Shown here one piece after another: positions 1 through 5,454 of a stretch of DNA of 10,591 bases. Numbering within the stretch: the first letter of the stretch is position 1; each line of letters starts with the position of its first letter. The translations under genes and the position numbers were made by a program. The stretch spans positions 1 through 10,591 of the forward strand of contig JBHIEG010000041.1 in the NCBI GenBank assembly GCA_046760505.1. The letters run 5' to 3'. The DNA comes from CAYFZR01 sp046760505 [NCBI: Candidatus Hydrothermarchaeota archaeon]. GTDB lineage: Archaea > CAYFZR01. The notes under the pieces were generated by a model, which saw only the letters and a program-made list of their open reading frames with translations, was not told where the DNA came from and did no database searches.

Positions 1-31
1 AAGTAGTGCATTTTTAGTTCTACGTGAGCGT

Positions 32-169
32 ATGCCTGTGGTAACTCGAAAATACCAAGTTATAATTCCTAAGAAGATTCGAAAACTGCTGAACTTATCT
101 ATTGCTGATGAGATAGAATTCATTCCAACCAGCAAGGGAGTACGAGTGGATCAATTGCAAAAACAATAA
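32..169 (+). CDS. VapB-like AbrB/SpoVT-type antitoxin, orphan
   Basis: A 45-residue protein beginning MPVVTRKYQVIIPKKIRKLL. This is the classic swapped-hairpin AbrB DNA-binding signature (T-R-K-Y-Q-V-x-I-P-K-x-I-R), followed by an LSIADEIEFIP strand where VapB proteins usually have L-G-I-K-x-G-D-E-V. In known families it binds its own promoter as a dimer and neutralises a PIN toxin. The reading frame stays open upstream to the window edge, so a longer protein starting outside is possible. I chose the ATG at 32 because MPVVTRKYQ is the usual VapB start. No VapC follows: the next 91 bases hold no convincing gene and the next gene is on the other strand. It is therefore an orphan antitoxin, a small AbrB regulator, or the remains of a lost pair. 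The ordinary G-D pair of the fold is missing (A-D here). Confidence 0.7.
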   Translation: MPVVTRKYQVIIPKKIRKLLNLSIADEIEFIPTSKGVRVDQLQKQ

Positions 170-260
170 TTGTGAATTGGTAATCTACAAGGAAGGACTT
201 CTCCTGGATGAAAGAAGATGTTTTGGAGCCAGAAGAACTTCTAAAATCGCTTGGTTCATA
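170..260. other. Degenerate spacer between convergent TA genes
   Basis: This is the gap between the orphan VapB stop and the HEPN stop on the opposite strand. Short open stretches exist in two plus frames (CELVIYKEGLLLDE from about 171, MKEDVLEPEELLKSL from 208). Both have protein-like composition, but they lie in different frames and neither forms a recognisable domain. It may be the eroded 3' end of the VapB gene or of its lost partner. Confidence 0.3.
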
Positions 261-716
261 TTATTTCATTCTTAAATCCGAAATTCCCGACTCTATCAAA
301 AATTTACTGCATAATTTTAGTACCCATTCCGCCTCTTCTATTGTAGAGGAGGCCGTACCCTCATCAATTATATCATAGGGATCTATCCAAACGCCTTCGA
401 CTTCTAATCCATATTCGGACTTTACTCTTTGATCTGCAAGTTTATTCACAATCCTCCCTAATTTTGGAATCTCTTCTTTGAACCATTCTGGCATCTCTTT
501 TTCCGTCATAGCCTTTCCCAGTACTCCACTCGTATCATGACTCTTTGGAATCAAGTACCCTAGAGTTAACAAAACAGATTTTGTAGCAAATTCAACACAT
601 CTCTGGCAAGAAAAGACACAATCGGGGTATCTTCCAGCCTTGAAATCATCTATTGCAGATGAAAATGCATCTTCTGCCTTCTTTATTAGTGATACTGCTC
701 TTCTCGTATTTATCAA
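261..716 (-). CDS. HEPN domain protein, partner of the upstream MNT
   Basis: A 151-residue all-helical HEPN protein. Residues 28-50 (GRYPDCVFSCQRCVEFATKS) match the helix that in HEPN proteins reads Y-x-x-A-x-F-x-x-Q-Q-A-x-E-K-A-L-K. The segment LTLGYLIPKSHDTSGVL is the usual short loop after it, and the WVLKLCSKFL helix closes the fold. HEPN proteins of MNT pairs are toxins, often RNases using an R-X4-6-H motif. I see no such motif here; the only histidine is H60 in the loop. This may be a non-nucleolytic or structural HEPN subtype. The start is TTG at 716, overlapping the stop of the MNT gene (TTGA), with GGAG about 10 bases upstream. The two genes form one operon in the order MNT-HEPN. Fold assignment is good; toxic activity is uncertain. 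Confidence 0.75.
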   Translation of the reverse strand: MINTRRAVSLIKKAEDAFSSAIDDFKAGRYPDCVFSCQRCVEFATKSVLLTLGYLIPKSHDTSGVLGKAMTEKEMPEWFKEEIPKLGRIVNKLADQRVKSEYGLEVEGVWIDPYDIIDEGTASSTIEEAEWVLKLCSKFLIESGISDLRMK

Positions 717-1165
717 AGTTCTATTTCTCCTGCTCTCTTCATTTTGGGTTTAAGATTCCAGTAAATCGTTCCGTCAGGAAGTTTTTCTTTTTTTGCTCCC
801 AATTCTTCCAATTTTCTCCTTACTTCTTCTAATTTTTTCTTCATGAATTCTCCTCGATCATATAGGATCTGACCTTCAGAAACCATGTCAAGGTAGAAGG
901 GTTGCGTAACCTTCGCCTCTTTTCTTGTTAGAAATATTGGAGAGATTGTTATTCCATGTTTTAGGTTAAACACACTCACGATTTCGGAGGTAAGTTCAGA
1001 TCTGATCATTTGATTCTCTGGAAGATTATCTAAAACGACCAAAAGGTCTATATCGCTATCCCATGTATGCTTATCCGTAGTGTACGAGCCAAACAATACA
1101 ACAGAAACCAGATCGCTCCCAAAATTCCTTCTCAAAAGCCCTATAAATTTGTTGATTAATTCCAT
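713..1165 (-). CDS. MNT-type minimal nucleotidyltransferase
   Basis: A 150-residue pol-beta superfamily nucleotidyltransferase. G26-S27 and the metal-binding D38-x-D40 (FGSYTTDKHTWDSDIDLLVV) are clear. The C-terminal part (LYDRGEFMKKKLEEVRRKLE, then LPDGTIYWNLKP) is the coiled-coil and W-x-L-K-P tail common in archaeal members of this type. In related pairs the MNT modifies or binds the HEPN protein and acts as antitoxin. The third acidic residue expected on the following strand is not obvious: this strand reads GITISPIFLT, with serine and proline where Asp is usual. Catalysis may therefore be weakened, or another residue used. It sits directly upstream of and overlaps the HEPN gene. A TATA-like box about 25 bases ahead of the ATG suggests a leaderless transcript. 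Confidence 0.85.
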   Translation of the reverse strand: MELINKFIGLLRRNFGSDLVSVVLFGSYTTDKHTWDSDIDLLVVLDNLPENQMIRSELTSEIVSVFNLKHGITISPIFLTRKEAKVTQPFYLDMVSEGQILYDRGEFMKKKLEEVRRKLEELGAKKEKLPDGTIYWNLKPKMKRAGEIEL

Positions 1166-1185
1166 GATTATAGGTTGATGGTTAC

Positions 1186-1193
1186 ATAATAAA
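1186..1193 (-). promoter_or_regulatory. TATA-like box of the MNT/HEPN operon
   Basis: On the minus strand this reads TTTATTAT within an A/T-rich run. Its centre lies about 25 bases before the ATG at 1165, the normal archaeal TATA-to-start distance for a leaderless mRNA. This is positional inference only. Confidence 0.4.
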
Positions 1194-1212
1194 TTTTTTC
1201 TTTTCTAAATCT

Positions 1213-1626
1213 TTACATCATATCCATCAGGATTTGTTTTTCTAGCGGTTTGAAGTCCAGATAGTCTCTCCATACCTCTTCAATAAAATTGAATCTTCTT
1301 TCTTCGTCTCTGCTAAGTATAACCTCTCCTTTCGTAATCTCGTATTTTAATCCTAGTGGAGCGTAGTTTAATACTTTTACATCTACTGGAAACCTGATAC
1401 TTTTTTCTAGAATAATTGAGAGATCTATTTCATAATCAAGGCAATTTTCTTTCTTAACTTTCTCTTCATCTACGAATACTGCTATGTCTATATCTCTGAA
1501 TCCATAATCTTCGAGAAAACTTCCATGGATGTAGGCGAATATTATTTCATCTCTTTTTTCAATAAGATCCCTTAGGCTATTCTTTATTTTCTTCATCTTG
1601 TTTTTTGAAACATGAATTCTTTTCAT
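1213..1626 (-). CDS. mntA: MntA-like nucleotidyltransferase antitoxin, partner broken
   Basis: A 137-residue MNT protein with all three catalytic elements visible: G35-S36 (YIHGSFLED), D45-x-D47 (FRDIDIAVFVD) and D82 (FPVDVKVLN). The last element is the strand that carries the third carboxylate. The LGLKYEITKGEVILSRDEER segment is typical of the MntA group that pairs with HepT (DUF86) toxins. MntA AMPylates HepT to silence it. Here the gene immediately upstream on the same strand is a HepT stub of 51 codons that cannot make a complete toxin, so this antitoxin looks orphaned. The start is the ATG at 1626, with GGAG about 10 bases upstream and a 30-base gap from the stub's stop. It shares only the general fold with the other MNT gene in this window. 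Confidence 0.85.
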   Translation of the reverse strand: MKRIHVSKNKMKKIKNSLRDLIEKRDEIIFAYIHGSFLEDYGFRDIDIAVFVDEEKVKKENCLDYEIDLSIILEKSIRFPVDVKVLNYAPLGLKYEITKGEVILSRDEERRFNFIEEVWRDYLDFKPLEKQILMDMM

Positions 1627-1656
1627 TATTTTTTCTCCAAAAAAACCTTTATTGGA

Positions 1657-1812
1657 TTAGCCTGTATTTTGCGGATCGCAGGTATTAGGATCAGATATAA
1701 ACTCATCTTTTCCTATGGATGCAAGTGATCTGAGTCCGTTTATGGCTCTTTTGATCTCTTCTACTCTTCTCTTTACAAGGCTAATGTTTAATTCCAATCT
1801 TATACCTCTCAT
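1657..1812 (-). pseudogene. hepT: Truncated, frameshifted HepT (DUF86) toxin remnant
   Basis: A 51-codon frame starting at the ATG at 1812. Residues 10-42 (ISLVKRRVEEIKRAINGLRS, then LASIGKDEFISDP) match the first two helices of HepT-family HEPN proteins, in which a helix is followed by a short loop and F-L-x-D-P. After DP the frame drifts (NTCDPQNTG, stop). The expected continuation is seen in another frame as LRSAKYRLIQ, recalling the conserved A-A-K-Y-R-L of the next HepT helix, and it ends at TAA at once. So there is an indel just after the DP, and the remaining two thirds of the gene, including any R-X4-6-H active site, is gone. HepT proteins are normally about 110-140 residues. It lies directly upstream of the MntA-like gene, where the toxin belongs. 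A leftover leader with some function cannot be excluded. Confidence 0.65.
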
Positions 1813-1850
1813 TAATTTGTTTTCGATCCTTAAAAATATTTTTACGGTAT

Positions 1851-2270
1851 TTATTCAACTAAAGGTGGTTCTAAGCGTGTTATAAAGTTTATACGATCGA
1901 AATGCCTATCGAATGAATATATCTCCCTTATCTTATACTTCTGCATAGTTAGACTATTTAGTGCATCTACATAATCGACGCCTGTTTTAGTAGCAAGTTT
2001 TACCGCATCTAGTGGAAAAAAATCTCCTGGAGTATCGAGTATCTTCAGACCTTTAAGTTCAAAAATTGCCTCTATTAGCTCTTTTATTCTACTCATTTTC
2101 CAGTTGACTGTCTCTAATACCCAAACGATTTCAGCTATAATGATACTTGAAGTTGCACATCGTTCTTTTCCTTCCTCAACCCTTTCAATGAGCGCGCTTG
2201 ATCTTCGATATTTATCCTTAGGCTTGCCTAGCATTTTGTATAAGAACAGGTTTGTGTCAATGAATCTCAT
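1851..2270 (-). CDS. vapC: VapC-type PIN-domain toxin ribonuclease
   Basis: A 139-residue PIN domain. The acidic site is complete: D5 in FIDTN, E47 in IIAEIVWVLE, D102 in VDYVDALN (D99 is nearby) and D121 in IYSFDRHFDRI, with D125 following. This matches the Mg-dependent RNases of VapBC modules, which cleave tRNA or rRNA when freed from VapB. Length is normal for the family. The ATG overlaps the vapB stop by one base (TAATG), so the two are translationally coupled, antitoxin first. The protein is cytoplasmic, with no signal or membrane segment. Nothing suggests inactivation, unlike the HepT module next door. The target RNA cannot be predicted from the sequence. Confidence 0.92.
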   Translation of the reverse strand: MRFIDTNLFLYKMLGKPKDKYRRSSALIERVEEGKERCATSSIIIAEIVWVLETVNWKMSRIKELIEAIFELKGLKILDTPGDFFPLDAVKLATKTGVDYVDALNSLTMQKYKIREIYSFDRHFDRINFITRLEPPLVE

Positions 2271-2536
2271 TATTCTAGATCCATCAATCGCTTTGAAGCG
2301 ATTAATTTAGTTATCATGTGTTGGAGCTCAACAGCATCGATTTCTAAGTCTTTTAGAGAGCAATCCAATGTTTCCGAAGGTTTGAGCTCTTTTCCTGCTT
2401 TTTTCATAAATATTTCTCCATTTCTTATGTCAAAAATTATTTTGTCTCCGATTCGAAGCTTCATTCTTTCTCTGATACTTTTTGGAATCGTTATTTGGTA
2501 CTTGGAAGTTACCTTACTAGTCTCCAAAAATATCAC
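2270..2536 (-). CDS. vapB: VapB antitoxin, AbrB-fold DNA-binding protein
   Basis: Up to 88 residues. The N-terminal AbrB domain is clear (SKVTSKYQITIPKSIRERM, then LRIGDKIIFDIRNGEIFMKK), with a C-terminal toxin-binding tail (roughly residues 50-88) rich in charged residues. It should neutralise the VapC encoded just downstream and, with it, repress the shared promoter. The GTG at 2536 is the longest start. However, a GGTGAT ribosome site lies 5 bases before a TTG at 2525-2527, and family members usually begin M-x-x-S-K-V-T-S-K. The real start is therefore quite possibly that TTG, giving 85 residues (2270-2527). It is transcribed divergently from the wecC-type gene across 113 bp. Confidence 0.9.
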   Translation of the reverse strand: MIFLETSKVTSKYQITIPKSIRERMKLRIGDKIIFDIRNGEIFMKKAGKELKPSETLDCSLKDLEIDAVELQHMITKLIASKRLMDLE

Positions 2537-2566
2537 CTTACCAATTCTACCTTACTTATTTTTTCT

Positions 2567-2574
2567 TACTTAAA
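2567..2574 (-). promoter_or_regulatory. TATA-like box for vapBC
   Basis: The minus strand reads GAAAAGA then TTTAAGTA: a purine-rich BRE-like stretch followed by a TATA-like box. Expected initiation is near 2545, just ahead of the GGTGAT ribosome site. It lies only about 12 bp from the candidate wecC box on the other strand. Confidence 0.5.
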
Positions 2575-2585
2575 TCTTTTCAAGC

Positions 2586-2593
2586 TTTAATAT
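2586..2593 (+). promoter_or_regulatory. TATA-like box for the wecC-type gene
   Basis: TTTAATAT on the plus strand would place initiation near 2615 and leave a leader of about 35 bases before the ATG at 2650. It is back to back with the vapBC box. No strong ribosome site is seen in the leader (AAGG at 2624-2627 is too far upstream). Confidence 0.35.
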
Positions 2594-2629
2594 CCCCGAT
2601 TCTATCAACAACGCAAGGTAAATAAGGCA

Positions 2630-2649
2630 GGAAAATTTTTAAATTTTCC
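2630..2649. repeat. Perfect palindrome abutting the wecC start codon
   Basis: GGAAAATTT, two bases (TT), then AAATTTTCC: two exact 9-bp inverted arms that end on the base before the ATG at 2650. The 2-base centre is too small for an RNA loop, so a dimeric DNA-binding site is more likely than a hairpin. Being A/T-rich, it could also arise by chance. Confidence 0.5.
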
Positions 2650-3939
2650 ATGAAAATGAAAAAGATCTGCGTCTTTGGATTAGGATACGTTGGATTACCC
2701 ACGGCAAGCATGCTTGCTACCCATGGATTCGAAGTTCTAGGAGTAGAGATCGATGAAAAAATAATAGAGTGTATAAACAGTGGAAACGCTCATATTGAAG
2801 AACCTGGTTTAAATACTTTGGTTAAGGCTGCTATCTTATCAAAAAAACTCAAGGCATCCAATAAACCGAGCGAAGCAGATGCATTCATGATATGCGTCCC
2901 TACGCCACTGGGTCCTGACAAAAAATCAGATTTAAGTTACGTTAAATCCGCTGCAAGATCAGCCATTCCTTATTTAAGAAAAGAGAACCTTGTCATCCTT
3001 GAGTCTACGGTTCCTCCTAAAACTACCGAAGAAGTTTTGGTTCCTATACTGAGAGAATCCGGACTTGAAATCGGCTCAGAATTGTACGTAGCTTATTGTC
3101 CTGAAAGGGTGATTCCGGGAAGAATAATTGTAGAAATGGTTGAAAATGACAGAATAATTGGAGGAATAAATGAAAAATCAGCATTGATGGCAAAAGAAAT
3201 ATATCAGACTTTTGTAGAAGGAGATATATTTATAACCGATGCTACAACGGCAGAATTTGTGAAATTAATGGAAAATACGTATAGAGATGTTAACATTGCT
3301 CTTGCAAACGAATTTGCTAAAATAGCTGAGAAAATCCATGTTAATGTATGGAATGCAATAGAATTGGCAAACAAACATCCGAGAGTAAATATTCATAAGC
3401 CAGGACCTGGCGTAGGAGGACATTGTATTCCTATCGACCCATGGTTTGTTGTAGAAAAATTTCCCCAAGCAGAGATGATCAAATTGTCTCGGAACATCAA
3501 CGATGAAATGATTTACTATGTATTTGATATGATAAAAGAAACTATTGGAAAAGAAAAAAGAAACATAACTATTTTTGGAGTTGCCTACAAAGGAAACATC
3601 GATGACACAAGAGGATCTCCTGCTAAGAGATTGATCGATATTTTGCTGAGAAAAAATTATAGTGTAAAGATATATGATCCTTTGGTGCGAAAATTTGAAT
3701 TTGAAATCAATGGCTTAGCCGATTCTGTGAAAAACTCGGATTGCATAGTTGTTTTAGCAGATCACGATGAATTTAAAAGAATAAAACTGGAGGAGATAAA
3801 GAAGATTGGCAAGTTAATGAGCGATAAAAATATTATAGATACCAGAAACTGCCTTGATCATGAAATTTGGAAATTAGCAGGGTTTAATGTTAGAATATTG
3901 GGCTCAGGGAAAAGCATAAACTCTGAGAAGTCTCCTTAA
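2650..3939 (+). CDS. wecC: UDP-N-acetyl-D-mannosamine dehydrogenase (WecC family)
   Basis: A 429-residue nucleotide-sugar dehydrogenase that oxidises UDP-ManNAc to UDP-ManNAcA with two NAD+, supplying an acidic sugar for surface glycans or archaeal N-glycosylation. Visible in order are the Rossmann motif G10-x-G12-Y-V-G15, the ICVPTPLGPD turn, ESTVPPKTTEE, YCPERVIPGR (typical of WecC/WbpA-type rather than UDP-glucose dehydrogenases), the LMENTYRDVNIALANE central helix, the active-site loop GPGVGGHCIPIDPWF with catalytic C259, and a C-terminal UDP-binding Rossmann half (GVAYKGNIDDTRGSPA). Length is full. The ATG at 2650 is chosen; ATG 2656 is the only later option before the Rossmann strand. 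It stands alone: no UDP-GlcNAc 2-epimerase or glycosyltransferase is adjacent. Family assignment is strong; the exact substrate is inferred. Confidence 0.88.
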   Translation: MKMKKICVFGLGYVGLPTASMLATHGFEVLGVEIDEKIIECINSGNAHIEEPGLNTLVKAAILSKKLKASNKPSEADAFMICVPTPLGPDKKSDLSYVKSAARSAIPYLRKENLVILESTVPPKTTEEVLVPILRESGLEIGSELYVAYCPERVIPGRIIVEMVENDRIIGGINEKSALMAKEIYQTFVEGDIFITDATTAEFVKLMENTYRDVNIALANEFAKIAEKIHVNVWNAIELANKHPRVNIHKPGPGVGGHCIPIDPWFVVEKFPQAEMIKLSRNINDEMIYYVFDMIKETIGKEKRNITIFGVAYKGNIDDTRGSPAKRLIDILLRKNYSVKIYDPLVRKFEFEINGLADSVKNSDCIVVLADHDEFKRIKLEEIKKIGKLMSDKNIIDTRNCLDHEIWKLAGFNVRILGSGKSINSEKSP

Positions 3940-3973
3940 ACATTTTCCGAAGCACTCCACATATCTTTTTACC

Positions 3974-4005
3974 TCCTCCAAGATACACAGATACATCTTG
4001 GAGGA
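3974..4005. repeat. 11-bp inverted repeat between wecC and the ligase gene
   Basis: TCCTCCAAGAT at 3974-3984 pairs exactly with ATCTTGGAGGA at 3995-4005 across a 10-base loop that contains part of an AGATAC direct repeat. A T5 run (3966-3970) lies just before it, 27 bases past the wecC stop. It may be a 3'-end hairpin or terminator region for wecC. It may equally be an operator, since it touches the candidate BRE/TATA of the next gene. Confidence 0.55.
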
Positions 4006-4009
4006 ACTA

Positions 4010-4017
4010 TTAATATA
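4010..4017 (+). promoter_or_regulatory. TATA-like box for the GCS2-family gene
   Basis: TTAATATA, centred about 34 bases before the ATG at 4048. Initiation is expected near 4039, giving a leader of about 9 bases. It begins 5 bp after the 11-bp inverted repeat. Confidence 0.4.
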
Positions 4018-4047
4018 GATGTTCAACACTCTTTACAGATTGATTTT

Positions 4048-5454
4048 ATGAGAGGAGATGTGGGCTTTACCCATGGGATAGAAAAAGAGATCCAAGTAGT
4101 AAAAAAAGATGGCACGCTAGAACAAGATAAAGAGGATAAAGCCATCAGAGATTTTGAAAACATAATGAAATACGTTCCTGATAAGTATAAAGAAATCATA
4201 AATCTTCCTGGAAGTAAGAAAAAAGAAGGATACAGGCAAATATGGCGAGATCAGGGATGGCCAACCCAGTTGGAGATATCCACAAGACCCTGTTTCGATT
4301 TTGTATCTCTTAGAAGTGACTTAGAGAATCTATCTACTATTGTCAGCAAGGCTTGTAAGAAAGCAGATCTATCATTGATCGCGAGTGGGGCAAATCCTAT
4401 ATCTGAGCCTGAAGTGGGAGAGTACTTCGGAGAACACCATCATATAGGTATAGCAAGTGATGAGGAGAAAATATATGTTTATAATATGCTGAGGTGTTTT
4501 ACAGGAGAACTTATTGCCCTTACTGTAAATTCTCCCGTAAGAAAAGGAAGAGCATATACACAAAAAAGTTATAGAATAGGTAACAATCCTGCTGTAGGAC
4601 CTCCCCAAGGGGTTCCATACTTAAGGGAACTGACGGAAGAAGACTTTGGGGCAGATCCAAGACAATTAGATATTACTCCATTTTCCAATTATCCTACGGT
4701 GGAGATAAGGTTCTTTGATGTTCAAACATCCGTGTGCAGAAGCATTGGACTAGCAATAATATTACAGGCTCTGGCTCTAAAGGCAAGAAGATACCTGTAT
4801 AAACGTAAGGAAATACCTGAGATCTCCCAAGATATTATAGAACACAACAGAACTTATGGAATTAGAGCAGGATTAGATGCTGTATTCAGATCGGATAAAG
4901 ATATAGAAAACAGGTTTGCATACCATGGGAAAGGCATAACCAGATTGAGGGCGAGAGAAGCCCTGCATCATATGCTTGAGTTTATTAGACCAGAGATAGG
5001 GGAGTTAACAAAGAATCTATCACAAGATATGATTAAAAAATCTTTAAACCCTATATTTGCGAGTATTTACCCTAAAAATACAACAAAAGACGTGAGAAAT
5101 CAGCAGGGAGGTACATTGGCAGACTGGCAACTCACCCTCCTAAACAATGGCATAGATCATTTGATCGAAGAATTGGCAAATTGGACGTTAAAATCCTCTA
5201 AATTTGGAGTAGATCCCCTTCTGGTAGATAAAGATCCATCTAGAATATTGATGGATTATTTGGGTGTTGCAAAGAAAGAGCTCAGATTCCAGCCCGTGAA
5301 GTTACTCACACCAAAAGAGGTCAAATCAACAAAAGTAAAAAGAGTATACGAAGGAATAGTGGTTGAGCCCCCCAAGGGAGGGCCCATCAAGATTTTTGAC
5401 GTCAGGCCATATCGCTGGACGCTGAGGGTAACTAGAATAAGGCAACTGAGCTGA
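4048..5454 (+). CDS. GCS2-family carboxylate-amine (glutamate-cysteine ligase-like) ligase
   Basis: A 468-residue member of the GCS2 family, whose known members join an amine to a carboxylate (for example glutamate plus cysteine) using ATP. Core motifs are present: THGIEKEIQVV with metal/substrate E12 and E14; EISTRPC (77-82); GEHHHIGIA (H130-H132); LTVNSPVRKGRAY (159-170); and YPTVEIRFFDVQTSVCRS (215-232). The protein is about 100 residues longer than YbdK-type members of about 370. There is a lysine-rich insertion at residues 23-68 between the first and second motifs, and a basic tail from about 415. The gene is single, with its own candidate promoter, and ends base to base against the opposite-strand vWA gene. 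The actual substrate pair is not predictable: gamma-glutamylcysteine synthesis is possible, but so is another amide or peptide product. Confidence 0.8.
   Translation: MRGDVGFTHGIEKEIQVVKKDGTLEQDKEDKAIRDFENIMKYVPDKYKEIINLPGSKKKEGYRQIWRDQGWPTQLEISTRPCFDFVSLRSDLENLSTIVSKACKKADLSLIASGANPISEPEVGEYFGEHHHIGIASDEEKIYVYNMLRCFTGELIALTVNSPVRKGRAYTQKSYRIGNNPAVGPPQGVPYLRELTEEDFGADPRQLDITPFSNYPTVEIRFFDVQTSVCRSIGLAIILQALALKARRYLYKRKEIPEISQDIIEHNRTYGIRAGLDAVFRSDKDIENRFAYHGKGITRLRAREALHHMLEFIRPEIGELTKNLSQDMIKKSLNPIFASIYPKNTTKDVRNQQGGTLADWQLTLLNNGIDHLIEELANWTLKSSKFGVDPLLVDKDPSRILMDYLGVAKKELRFQPVKLLTPKEVKSTKVKRVYEGIVVEPPKGGPIKIFDVRPYRWTLRVTRIRQLS

Noticed and set aside
208-378. Plus-strand frame MKEDVLEPEELLKSL...
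   Set aside because: Its first 19 residues look protein-like, but the remaining two thirds are antisense to the HEPN gene and no domain is visible. It is kept only as part of the degenerate spacer.
2104-2573. Two short plus-strand frames opposite vapBC
   Set aside because: They are antisense shadows of vapC and vapB, with hydrophobic composition and no ribosome site.
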